A stretch of 64,000 bases of DNA from Bacteroidales bacterium. GTDB taxonomy: Bacteria > Bacteroidota > Bacteroidia > Bacteroidales > UBA932. The first letter of the stretch is position 1. Every line of letters begins with the position of its first letter. Position numbers and translations under genes: made by a program. The stretch is taken from the NCBI GenBank assembly GCA_017962375.1, contig JAGCVJ010000016.1:51568-115567 (forward strand), read 5' to 3'. Below are positions 25,348 to 33,348 of this stretch, in pieces. Under the pieces are notes generated by a model that searched no databases, was not told where the DNA came from, and worked only from the letters and a program-made list of their open reading frames with translations.

Positions 25348-26508
25348 ATGATTACCAAACAGGCAATAGAGGCCTTCGGAAGCATCCGCACGCCTTTCTA
25401 CTTTTATGACATGTCTCTGCTGAAGGAGACTCTTGACATTTACACGTCTTACACCAAGAAGTTCGGCTACAACGCCCATTACGCAATCAAGGCCAACGCT
25501 GAGCCAAAGATACTGCAGACCATCTGCAAGGCTGGCCTGGGCGCAGACTGCGTGAGCGGGAACGAGGTGAAAATCGCCCTGAAGAACGGTTTCGCCCCTT
25601 CAAAGATCGTTTACGCCGGAGTTGGAAAGAGCGATCGCGAGATCAAGACAGCCCTGAAGGCCGGAATCTTCTCGTTCAACTGCGAGAGCGTGCCTGAAAT
25701 CCAGATTATCAACGATCTGGCTGCAGGAATAGGAGTGAAGGCCAGGATATCGCTGAGAGTGAACCCGGACATTGACGCCCATACCCATAAATATATCTCC
25801 ACCGGAAGGAAGGAGGACAAGTTCGGAATCAGCCCTTGGGAGTTCCAGGCAGTGGCAGACCTTCTGAAAGGCCTCAAGAACGTGAAACTTATAGGACTTC
25901 ACTTCCACGTTGGTAGCCAGATCCTGGACATGAGCGTTTTCCCTCTGCTTTGCAGGATGGTGGAACAGCTCCAGAGCTGGTTCATCGAGAGGAAGATAAA
26001 GATAGAGAACCTGAACCTTGGCGGCGGCCTGGGAGTGGACTACCAGAATCCTAACCAGAATCCGATTGCCAATTTCAAGGATTACTTTGAACTGATTCAC
26101 AAGAACCTGATTGTTAGGCCGGGCCAGAAGGTTCACTTCGAGCCGGGAAGGGCCATTGTAGCCCAGTGCGGCCACCTTATTTCCAGGGTTCTGTACGTGA
26201 AGATCGGCCAGAAGATGAAGTTCGTGATTCTGGATGCCGGAATGAACGACCTCATCCGTCCTGCTCTCTATCAGGCTCATCACGATATTGAAAACCTGGT
26301 TTCAACCGGAAAGAAAACCAAATACGACATAGTAGGCCCTGTTTGCGAGAGCAGCGACAAGTTCGCCCACAACATCTGGCTGCCTGAAACCAAGAGGGGA
26401 GACCTGGTGGCTCTGCACACCGCCGGCGCCTACGGCCAGGTAATGGCTATGCGCTACAACCAGAAAGACCTTGCAAAGGCTTACTACTCAGACGAAATCG
26501 TAAAGTAA
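25348..26508 (+). CDS. lysA: Diaminopimelate decarboxylase
   Basis: Last step of lysine synthesis: PLP-dependent decarboxylation of meso-diaminopimelate. The 386-residue alanine-racemase-fold protein has the PLP lysine in YAIKANAEPKIL near 46, HVGSQILD near 190, the phosphate loop NLGGGLGVDY near 225, EPGRAIVAQCG near 268 and the active-site CESSDKFAHN near 333. The N-terminal extension from 25312 overlaps the likely promoter and is not conserved. A carboxynorspermidine decarboxylase is related, but the CESSD motif and length support LysA. Stop is followed directly by ffh. Confidence 0.92.
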   Translation: MITKQAIEAFGSIRTPFYFYDMSLLKETLDIYTSYTKKFGYNAHYAIKANAEPKILQTICKAGLGADCVSGNEVKIALKNGFAPSKIVYAGVGKSDREIKTALKAGIFSFNCESVPEIQIINDLAAGIGVKARISLRVNPDIDAHTHKYISTGRKEDKFGISPWEFQAVADLLKGLKNVKLIGLHFHVGSQILDMSVFPLLCRMVEQLQSWFIERKIKIENLNLGGGLGVDYQNPNQNPIANFKDYFELIHKNLIVRPGQKVHFEPGRAIVAQCGHLISRVLYVKIGQKMKFVILDAGMNDLIRPALYQAHHDIENLVSTGKKTKYDIVGPVCESSDKFAHNIWLPETKRGDLVALHTAGAYGQVMAMRYNQKDLAKAYYSDEIVK

Positions 26509-26509
26509 T

Positions 26510-27847
26510 ATGTTTGACAACCTAATAGACAGACTAGACCGGTCCTTCCGCCTGCTGAAAGGACAGGGCAGGATTACTGAAGTAAATATATCCGAAACCC
26601 TCAAAGACATCCGCAGGGCTCTGATTGAGGCTGACGTGAGCTACAAGGTAGCCAAGACTTTCTGCGATGATGTAAAGAAAGTGGCTATCGGCCAGAATGT
26701 TATCAAGAGCGTCAAGCCTGGCCAGATGATGGTCAAGATAGTCCACGACGAGCTTGCCCGCCTGATGGGAAGCAGCGCCACGGACATCAGCCTCAAGGGC
26801 AATCCGGCCATAGTTCTGGTTGCCGGTCTACAGGGTTCCGGTAAAACCACATTCTCCGGGAAACTGGCCAACCAGCTCAAGAACAAGAGGGGAAAGAGAG
26901 TGATGCTCGTTGCCGGAGACGTTTACCGTCCTGCCGCAATAGACCAGTTGAAAGTGCTGGCAGAATCCATAGATGTTCCTGTATATACAGAGGAAGGTGT
27001 AATGGATCCTGTAAGAATCGCCGAGAATGCGGTAAAGAAAGCAAGGAGCGAGCAATATGACGTGCTGATTGTGGATACCGCCGGCCGTCTGGCTGTGGAC
27101 GAGCAGATGATGAAGGAGATAGGCAACCTCAAGAAAGCCCTCAATCCTAGCGAAATCCTGTTCGTGGTGGACTCCATGACCGGTCAGGATGCAGTTGAGA
27201 CCGCCAAGGCCTTCAACGATGTGCTAGACTTTGACGGAGTGGTTCTGACCAAGCTCGACGGCGATACCAGAGGCGGTGCTGCCCTCAGTATCAAGGCCGT
27301 AGTGAACAAGCCTATCAAGTTCATTTCCTCTGGCGAGAAACTGGACACTCTGGATGTATTCCATCCTGAGCGTATTGCTGACCGAATCCTGGGCATGGGA
27401 GACGTTGTAACCCTGGTTGAAAAGGCTCAGGAGCAGATCAACGAGGAAGAAGCCAGGAAACTGAAGAAGAAACTCATAAAGAGCCAGTTCAATTTCAACG
27501 ACTTCTACCAGCAGATCCAGCAGATAAAGAAAATGGGCAACATAAAGGATCTGGCTAGCATGCTTCCTGGCGTTGGCCGGGCAATCAAGGATGTGGACAT
27601 AGACAACAGCTCTTTCAAGGGTGTGGAGGCCATAATCCAGTCTATGACGCCATTTGAAAAGGAGCATCCTGAAGTGCTGAACGGCAGCCGCAGAAACCGC
27701 ATCGCAAGCGGAAGCGGCACCTCAATCGCCGAGGTAAACCGCCTTATAAAACAGTTTGAGCAGACCAAGAAGGTTATGAAAAACGTTGCAGGAGGCGGCC
27801 TGAGAAACCGTATGGCCCAGATGCGCAACATGCAGAACATGAGATAA
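26510..27847 (+). CDS. ffh: Signal recognition particle protein Ffh
   Basis: SRP54 GTPase that, with 4.5S RNA, brings membrane proteins to the translocon. The 445-residue protein has a four-helix N domain, the G domain with GLQGSGKTTFSGKLA (near 106), DTAGRLAVDEQMM, VDSMTGQDAV and TKLDGDTRGGAALS, and a C-terminal M domain holding RRNRIASGSGTSIAEVNRLIKQF, which binds RNA and signal sequences, with a Met-rich ending (NRMAQMRNMQNMR). It starts 1 base after the lysA stop. No SRP RNA gene is visible in the window. Confidence 0.97.
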   Translation: MFDNLIDRLDRSFRLLKGQGRITEVNISETLKDIRRALIEADVSYKVAKTFCDDVKKVAIGQNVIKSVKPGQMMVKIVHDELARLMGSSATDISLKGNPAIVLVAGLQGSGKTTFSGKLANQLKNKRGKRVMLVAGDVYRPAAIDQLKVLAESIDVPVYTEEGVMDPVRIAENAVKKARSEQYDVLIVDTAGRLAVDEQMMKEIGNLKKALNPSEILFVVDSMTGQDAVETAKAFNDVLDFDGVVLTKLDGDTRGGAALSIKAVVNKPIKFISSGEKLDTLDVFHPERIADRILGMGDVVTLVEKAQEQINEEEARKLKKKLIKSQFNFNDFYQQIQQIKKMGNIKDLASMLPGVGRAIKDVDIDNSSFKGVEAIIQSMTPFEKEHPEVLNGSRRNRIASGSGTSIAEVNRLIKQFEQTKKVMKNVAGGGLRNRMAQMRNMQNMR

Positions 27848-27859
27848 AACCAAGACTCA

Positions 27860-28741
27860 ATGGAATACAGGTTATTGGATGGAAAGGCGGAAAGCGCCGC
27901 AATCAGAGCCGAAATCAGGCAGGAAGTTGAAGACATTGTGAAAAACGGAGGCAGAAGGCCTTCCTTGACTGCCATTCTGGTAGGGGATGACCCTGCCAGC
28001 AAGACTTACGTGGCAAACAAGGAGAAGGCTTGTGCAGACGCCGGATTCTCTTCTGAGGTCAAGCGCCTTCCTGCTGAAACCACAGAGGAAGAGCTCCTTG
28101 AAATCATAAGAAACCTCAATGCCGACCCAAACGTGGACGGCTTCATAGTTCAGCTTCCGCTTCCAAAACATATCGACGAAAACAAGGTGATTGCAGCTAT
28201 TGACCCGAGCAAGGACGTGGATGGTTTCCACCCTGTTTCAGCTGGCAAGATGATGCTCGGCCAGGACACTTTCCTCCCTGCAACTCCTATGGGAATCATG
28301 ACGCTTCTGGAGCGCAACAAGATAGAGACCAAGGGCAAAAGCTGCGTGGTTCTGGGAAGAAGCAACATCGTAGGCCGCCCTATGGCCAATCTGCTCTCCA
28401 GAAAAGGCTATCCGGGAGACTGCACTGTCACTATGTGCCACAGCCGCACCAAGAATATCGAGAAATACACCAGAGAGGCCGACATTATCGTGGCCGCCAT
28501 TGGAATTCCTTTCTTCGTGAAGGAAGATATGGTGAAAGAGGGTGCCGTAATCATCGATGTGGGAATCAACTCAATAGAAGACAAGACCAGAAAGAGCGGC
28601 TACCGCCTGGTAGGGGATGTGGACTTTGAAAAGGTTGCGCCTAAATGCAGCTATATCACTCCTGTTCCCGGCGGAGTTGGCCCTATGACCATTGCTTCTT
28701 TGCTCCAGAACACCCTAAAAGCTTATAAAAATCACAAATAA
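27860..28741 (+). CDS. folD: Bifunctional methylenetetrahydrofolate dehydrogenase/cyclohydrolase
   Basis: Oxidises 5,10-methylene-THF and hydrolyses the product to 10-formyl-THF, for purine and formyl-Met synthesis. The 293 residues have the catalytic [17 protein letters not shown] block (Tyr and Lys, near 47-63), [13 protein letters not shown] near 95, [17 protein letters not shown] (NADP-binding, near 164) and the closing [22 protein letters not shown]. Length is normal. The gene follows ffh by 12 bases and is followed by a small lipoprotein gene 8 bases on. Confidence 0.96.
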   Translation: MEYRLLDGKAESAAIRAEIRQEVEDIVKNGGRRPSLTAILVGDDPASKTYVANKEKACADAGFSSEVKRLPAETTEEELLEIIRNLNADPNVDGFIVQLPLPKHIDENKVIAAIDPSKDVDGFHPVSAGKMMLGQDTFLPATPMGIMTLLERNKIETKGKSCVVLGRSNIVGRPMANLLSRKGYPGDCTVTMCHSRTKNIEKYTREADIIVAAIGIPFFVKEDMVKEGAVIIDVGINSIEDKTRKSGYRLVGDVDFEKVAPKCSYITPVPGGVGPMTIASLLQNTLKAYKNHK

Positions 28742-28749
28742 TACAAGTT

Positions 28750-29283
28750 ATGAAGACTATCAAATTCCTTTCTGTACTGGCTCTGAGCGCATTCATTTGC
28801 TTTGCATGCAAATCCAACAACAACGCCCAGCAGCAAGAAGAATCCGCTGAAACAGCTCAAATAGCCGAGGCAGCTCCTGCTCCTGAAGCCGTTATCATCG
28901 ACTCTGCAAAGATTGCCGCAGGAGTGGCTTTCCTGGAAGATTTTTACAAAGTGTATGATCAAGACATCCTGAATTACGAGTATATAAAGAGCAAGATCAC
29001 TCCTAATCTAAAGCAGTGGCTGATAGATGCATACGACTATGAATGCGATGGCGAATGCATGGCAACCTGGCTTTTCTGCTATGATGCCGGTGCAGATACA
29101 GGTCCTCTGAAGGTGCGCACCATCAAGCCAGACGGCAACGGCTATTTAGTGACCTGCATCCACGAGCAGGGAAACAACGTAGATTATCGTTATAGCATAA
29201 AACTCAATCTCATCGAGGACGGAGATTCCTTCAAGATTGATTCTCTTGAGCAAAAAGAAAATTTCAGCCCAGACGCTCCTTAG
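28750..29283 (+). CDS. Putative lipoprotein, DUF3828-like
   Basis: A 177-residue predicted lipoprotein: signal ending CFACKSNNN (lipobox FAC, Cys18) and then a Gln/Glu/Ala-rich linker to about 50. The mature part has a helix with AGVAFLEDFYKVYD, YEYIKSKITPNLKQWLIDAYDYECDGECMATW, then strands LKVRTIKPDGNGYLVTCIHEQGN and SIKLNLIEDGDSFKIDSL. This helix-then-strands pattern fits DUF3828-like proteins. It lies close behind folD and converges with the next lipoprotein gene. Function unknown. Confidence 0.75.
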   Translation: MKTIKFLSVLALSAFICFACKSNNNAQQQEESAETAQIAEAAPAPEAVIIDSAKIAAGVAFLEDFYKVYDQDILNYEYIKSKITPNLKQWLIDAYDYECDGECMATWLFCYDAGADTGPLKVRTIKPDGNGYLVTCIHEQGNNVDYRYSIKLNLIEDGDSFKIDSLEQKENFSPDAP

Positions 29284-29297
29284 CAAATAAGGCTATA

Positions 29298-29879
29298 TTA
29301 ATTGCTGTACTTTATTTCAAAGCTGTCATCTCCTATTACCTTATTTATTTCGGTACCTCCAACAGAAACTCTCTGCTTGTAGATATACTCGTTTATCTGA
29401 GTGTTTCCTGTGTAGGTATAACGTGAATAGCCGGCCTCGAATCTGAAGGCAGCTAAACTTACAGTAATAGTGAATTCTACATGACCTATTGCTTCTTTGT
29501 CTTGAAGAAGGGGTTCGATACTTTCTTTGCAAAAAGTTTTGACAGGCGTCATCCTTCTCTCTAGTGTCTCCATTATGGCCTTGTCATATTTGGCTATATT
29601 GCTGTCGAATTCATTCTCAAAACAACTGACGTAAATGTCTTTACGAGCATCATAGTATCCTTGCTGCTCAAAATATTCATTCAAAATGGTGCTGATATTG
29701 TCAAACAGCTTGGAAATCTTAGCAGACTGCTCACTAGACAGATTATGTGGGCAAGTTATATCAAAGCCGCCACGAATTTTGTAATAAAACTCAATAGGGT
29801 ACTCTTTCTCTGCTTTGGTGCATGAAAGCAGAAATGCAGAGAAAACAGACAAAACAGAAAGAAGAAGAATCTTTTTCAT
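29298..29879 (-). CDS. Putative lipoprotein, unknown function
   Basis: A 193-residue predicted lipoprotein with a signal ending AFLLSC (Cys20) and mature strands and helices such as YYKIRGGFDITCPHNLSSEQ, KLFDNISTILNEYFEQQGYYD, VSLAAFRFEAGYSRYTYTGNTQIN. I do not recognise a family. Codon use is somewhat more AT-rich than neighbours. It is convergent with the lipoprotein gene upstream (14 bases between stops) and lies 25 bases downstream of the ferredoxin gene on the same strand. Confidence 0.7.
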   Translation of the reverse strand: MKKILLLSVLSVFSAFLLSCTKAEKEYPIEFYYKIRGGFDITCPHNLSSEQSAKISKLFDNISTILNEYFEQQGYYDARKDIYVSCFENEFDSNIAKYDKAIMETLERRMTPVKTFCKESIEPLLQDKEAIGHVEFTITVSLAAFRFEAGYSRYTYTGNTQINEYIYKQRVSVGGTEINKVIGDDSFEIKYSN

Positions 29880-29904
29880 ACTTAATTAATCTTTTTCATA
29901 CTTA

Positions 29905-30318
29905 TTACATCAGCTTCTTGTTGTTGGTCCTGTCCCAGATTTCCCATCCTTTAGGATCTTCAGGGCAGACTCTAAGGCATCTTCCACAGCCTATGCAAAG
30001 ATCTTCACTGAGCTTAGGCTCTTTAAGGCCCTTGCCTCCTTTTACCTCTACCGCTGAAATGCACTTTTTAGGGCAGTCCTCTACGCAGAGGTTGCACTGC
30101 TCCGGATTCTTTGTCTTAGCGGCTATCTGCTTGTGAATCTTGCAGTTTTTTGGAACATAAACCGCCTTTCTGATTATTCTCGGTTTCTGCTGATTTTGCT
30201 CAGCGACGGCTGGAACCGCTCCCAGCTTGTTTATTATGCTCGTGCCAACAACAGCGGCCATGAACAGGCCGGCGGTCTTGAGGGCATCTCTTCTGCCTTT
30301 ATTTATTTCCTTTCTCAT
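29905..30318 (-). CDS. Exported 4Fe-4S dicluster ferredoxin with twin-arginine signal
   Basis: A 137-residue protein whose open frame extends upstream through the cydA region, but the real start is ATG 30318. The N-terminus KGRRDALKTAGLFMAAVVGTS (positions 7-27) has twin arginines and a hydrophobic core, so it looks like a Tat signal. Two cluster motifs follow: CNLCVEDCPKKC and CIGCGRCLRVCPEDP. The cofactor is therefore probably folded in the cytosol and then exported or anchored. It diverges from DUF4492-cydAB, from which it is separated by 72 bases, suggesting a periplasmic electron-transfer role; partner unknown. Tat genes occur at 62.3 kb in this window. Confidence 0.85.
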   Translation of the reverse strand: MRKEINKGRRDALKTAGLFMAAVVGTSIINKLGAVPAVAEQNQQKPRIIRKAVYVPKNCKIHKQIAAKTKNPEQCNLCVEDCPKKCISAVEVKGGKGLKEPKLSEDLCIGCGRCLRVCPEDPKGWEIWDRTNNKKLM

Positions 30319-30378
30319 GATTCGTTTTATTTGACACAAAGATAAATCAAAAATCAAGCCATTTTCATTTGATTTTGT

Positions 30379-30386
30379 TAAATTTG
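30379..30386 (+). promoter_or_regulatory. Promoter -7 box of the DUF4492-cydAB operon
   Basis: TAAATTTG matches the Bacteroidota -7 consensus and ends only 4 bases before the GTG start of the DUF4492 gene, so the transcript may be almost leaderless. Confidence 0.55.
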
Positions 30387-30390
30387 AAAA

Positions 30391-30600
30391 GTGAACATCT
30401 TCAGAAAAGTATATGAGTTTTATCGCGACGGCTTCAGGAATATGGAAGTCGGTAAGACACTTTGGATTATCATCCTGATAAAACTCGCGATTATGTTCCT
30501 GATACTGAGGGTGTTCTTTTTCCGCCCGGAACTGTCCAGCTATGACACTGATGCTGAAAAGGCGGAACACGTCCGAGAAAACCTGACAAAACAACCTTGA
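30391..30600 (+). CDS. DUF4492 small membrane protein beside cydA
   Basis: A 69-residue protein starting at GTG. It has an amphipathic start (NIFRKVYEFYRDGFRNME), one transmembrane helix (about 24-46, TLWIIILIKLAIMFLILRVFFF) and a charged tail (AEKAEHVRENLTKQP). It matches DUF4492, found beside cytochrome bd genes in this phylum. The stop is 1 base before cydA, so translation is coupled. By analogy with CydX/CydS, small single-helix subunits of bd oxidases, it is a candidate accessory subunit; this is inference from size, topology and position. Confidence 0.8.
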   Translation: MNIFRKVYEFYRDGFRNMEVGKTLWIIILIKLAIMFLILRVFFFRPELSSYDTDAEKAEHVRENLTKQP

Positions 30601-30601
30601 T

Positions 30602-32173
30602 ATGTTACTATCTTCACTAGTAGACGCCTCCAGACTGCAGTTTGCGCTTACGGCCATGTACCACTGGCTGTTTGTGCCGCTGACACTTGGGCTGGGCATT
30701 CTGATTGCCATATTTGAAACCAAGTACTATGTCAGCAAGGACGAGTCCTGGAAGAAGCTGACACAGTTCTGGAGCCGCATATTTGCGGTGAATTTCGCCT
30801 GCGGCGTTGCCACGGGCATAATACTGGAGTTCGAGTTCGGAACAAACTGGAGCAACTATTCCTGGTTTGTGGGAGACATTTTCGGAGCCCCGCTGGCCAT
30901 TGAAGGAATATTTGCATTCTTCCTTGAAAGCACGTTCTTTGCCGTGATGTACTTCGGCTGGAACAAGGTAAGCAGGGGATTCCACTTGCTATCAACCTGG
31001 CTTACTGCAATTGGCGCAAACCTTTCCGCATACTGGATCCTGACCGCTAACGGCTGGATGCAGAACCCGGTAGGGGTGGCCTTCAATCCTGCAACGGCCA
31101 GAAACGAGATGGTGGACTTCTGGGGAATCGTGTTCTCCTCCACCACGCTTACCAAATTCTCTCACAGCGTATTGAGCGGATTCCTGGTTGCTTCTATAGT
31201 GGTAATTGCGATTTCCTGCTGGTATCTCAAAAAGCAGAGGAACCACGAGTTTTCCATGAGAAGCATCAAGTACGCGACGGTTTTCGGACTGTTTTCAATA
31301 TTTATGCTGATGGTCACCGGCCACAGTTCTGCCGTGACGGTTGCCAAGACGCAGCCTATGAAACTGGCGGCGATGGAGGGCCTTTATCGCGGAGAAAACG
31401 GAACCCCGCTGGTTGGAATCGGCATACTGAATCCTAAGAAAGAGTATGACAACGATGAAAAGCCTTACCTTTTCCACATCTCTTTTCCAAAGGGCCTGTC
31501 GTTCCTGGCAAATATGGACTTTGACAGCTTTGTCCCTGGCATAAACGACATAATCGAAGGCGGTTACAAATATGTGGACAAGAACGGGGAGGAAAGGACC
31601 GCCATCTCCTTCCAGGAAAAGGTGGAAAGGGGAAATATGGCAAGAAGAGCTCTTGAACTCTATGGCCAGCACAAGGATAATCCAGACACAAACATCCGGA
31701 ACCAGGTCCTTGCCCAGGCCCAGCAATATCTTGACGACAACTTCGAGTATTTCGGCTACGGGTTCCTGAAAGACCCTAAGGAGAGTATTCCTAACATACC
31801 GATGACATTCTACTCGTTCAGGATAATGGTTACGCTTGGAGGATATTTCATCGTATTCCTTCTTGTCTGCTTCTGGCTGTGGAAAAAGAAGATCATAGAG
31901 AAGAAGAAATGGTTCATATTCTTCGCAATTATATCAGTTCCACTAGTATACATCTGCGCAGAAGCCGGCTGGATTGTGGCTGAAGTTGGAAGACAGCCGT
32001 GGACAATTCAGGATCTGCTGCCGGTGCAGGCATCGGTTTCAGGGGTGTCTTCCGGCAACGTGTGGATCACGTTCATAATCTTTGCCGTGCTGTTCACAAC
32101 CCTCCTGATTGCCGAACTGAAGATAGCCTTCAACCAGATAAAAAAAGGCCCAGAAGGCATCAAGTGGAATTAA
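30602..32173 (+). CDS. cydA: Cytochrome bd ubiquinol/menaquinol oxidase subunit I
   Basis: Heme-bearing subunit of the oxygen-scavenging cytochrome bd oxidase in the inner membrane. The 523-residue protein has about nine helices. Visible landmarks are FALTAMYHWLFVPLTLG near 14-30 (His heme ligand), the VTGHSSAVTVAKTQPMKLAAMEGLY block near 240 (quinol side), and GRQPWTIQDLLP near 463, a highly conserved motif. The start lies 1 base after the DUF4492 stop. In anaerobes it protects against oxygen by high-affinity respiration (nanaerobic growth in Bacteroides). Confidence 0.96.
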   Translation: MLLSSLVDASRLQFALTAMYHWLFVPLTLGLGILIAIFETKYYVSKDESWKKLTQFWSRIFAVNFACGVATGIILEFEFGTNWSNYSWFVGDIFGAPLAIEGIFAFFLESTFFAVMYFGWNKVSRGFHLLSTWLTAIGANLSAYWILTANGWMQNPVGVAFNPATARNEMVDFWGIVFSSTTLTKFSHSVLSGFLVASIVVIAISCWYLKKQRNHEFSMRSIKYATVFGLFSIFMLMVTGHSSAVTVAKTQPMKLAAMEGLYRGENGTPLVGIGILNPKKEYDNDEKPYLFHISFPKGLSFLANMDFDSFVPGINDIIEGGYKYVDKNGEERTAISFQEKVERGNMARRALELYGQHKDNPDTNIRNQVLAQAQQYLDDNFEYFGYGFLKDPKESIPNIPMTFYSFRIMVTLGGYFIVFLLVCFWLWKKKIIEKKKWFIFFAIISVPLVYICAEAGWIVAEVGRQPWTIQDLLPVQASVSGVSSGNVWITFIIFAVLFTTLLIAELKIAFNQIKKGPEGIKWN

Positions 32174-32199
32174 TTGTCTGACTTTAAACTGAATACATT

Positions 32200-33342
32200 A
32201 TGACAACATATCATTTTCTGCAACTTTACTGGTGGGCCCTGGTTTCAATACTGGGAGCGGCCCTGGTGTTTCTGATGTTTGTTCAGGGCGGGCAGACTCT
32301 GCTGGGTTCGGTGGCCAAGACTGAGGACGAGAAGAAACTTCTGCTTTCACTTTTCGGCCACAAGTGGGAACTCACTTTCACAACGCTTGTAACTTTTGGA
32401 GGAGCGGCATTCGCTTCATTTCCGCTGTTCTATTCCACAAGTTTCGGCGGAGCATACTGGCTGTGGATAATAATTCTGCTGAGCTTTGTAATCCAGGCGT
32501 TCTCCTACGAGTTCCGGAGCAAGGAAAAGAACCTGCTGGGCAAAAGGACATACGAAACCTTCCTGAAACTTAACGGACTGCTTGGAACAATACTGGTGGG
32601 AGTGGCTGTTGCAACCTTCATTTCCGGAGGAAACTACGCAATGGACAAGATGAGCCTTACAGTTCCGTCTGCAAACATAGTTTCCTACTGGACAAACGAT
32701 TACAGAGGCCTTGAACTGATATTCAAGCCGTTCAACCTGCTGCTTGGAATTGTTGTATTTCTTGCGGCCAGAACCCTTGGAATGCTGTATGTTTTCGGCC
32801 AGTGCTCCAAGATGGAAGGCGATACCGCTTCAGACATAGCCTCCAGATGCCAGAGCAAGCTCAAGGTCACAGCAACCGGATTCGTGCTTTTCTTCGTAGC
32901 CTTTGTGGTTTGCATGTTCCTTGCAACCGGATACAGGGTGGATACAGCCTCCGCTTCGTTCAACGGAGTGGACGGCCCGATCGTTGAGGAAAAATTCGCA
33001 TATCTGCACAATATGCTGCATTTCTGGTGGATAGCCGCCATATTCTTGATAGGGGTTGTGATAGTCCTCGTAGGACTGGGCAAGACTCTTTTCAAGGGCA
33101 AGCCTTCATTCTACCTGACTGGTCTGGGAGTTTTCCTGGCCGTGCTTGGAATTCTGCTGAACATCGGCTTCGGCGATATGGCTTACTTCCATTCTCTGAA
33201 CGACGTGCAGAGCTCTCTCACGCTTTACAACAGCTCTTCAAGCCTCTACACCCTCAAGACTATGGCCTGGGTATCGCTTGCCATTCCATTCGTGATACTC
33301 TACATAGGATATGTGTGGAAGAAAATGACTGCGGTTAAATAA
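32200..33342 (+). CDS. cydB: Cytochrome bd oxidase subunit II
   Basis: Structural partner of CydA; 380 residues with about eight to nine helices, starting TYHFLQLYWWALVSILGAALVFLMF. The family segment FVQGGQTLLGSVAKTEDEKKLLL near 29-51 is clear. It is 26 bases after cydA and 6 bases before the symporter gene. Length is normal for the Bacteroidota form. Confidence 0.94.
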   Translation: MTTYHFLQLYWWALVSILGAALVFLMFVQGGQTLLGSVAKTEDEKKLLLSLFGHKWELTFTTLVTFGGAAFASFPLFYSTSFGGAYWLWIIILLSFVIQAFSYEFRSKEKNLLGKRTYETFLKLNGLLGTILVGVAVATFISGGNYAMDKMSLTVPSANIVSYWTNDYRGLELIFKPFNLLLGIVVFLAARTLGMLYVFGQCSKMEGDTASDIASRCQSKLKVTATGFVLFFVAFVVCMFLATGYRVDTASASFNGVDGPIVEEKFAYLHNMLHFWWIAAIFLIGVVIVLVGLGKTLFKGKPSFYLTGLGVFLAVLGILLNIGFGDMAYFHSLNDVQSSLTLYNSSSSLYTLKTMAWVSLAIPFVILYIGYVWKKMTAVK

Positions 33343-33348
33343 GTTGCA

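Noticed and set aside
25600-26283. Antisense frame of 227 codons over lysA
   Set aside because: Shadow of a gene with strong codon bias; no motifs, no start context.
30319-30723. A 272-residue reading of the ferredoxin frame extending over the cydA promoter and start
   Set aside because: The extra N-terminus is antisense to DUF4492 and cydA and has no family similarity; ATG 30318 gives a proper twin-arginine signal.
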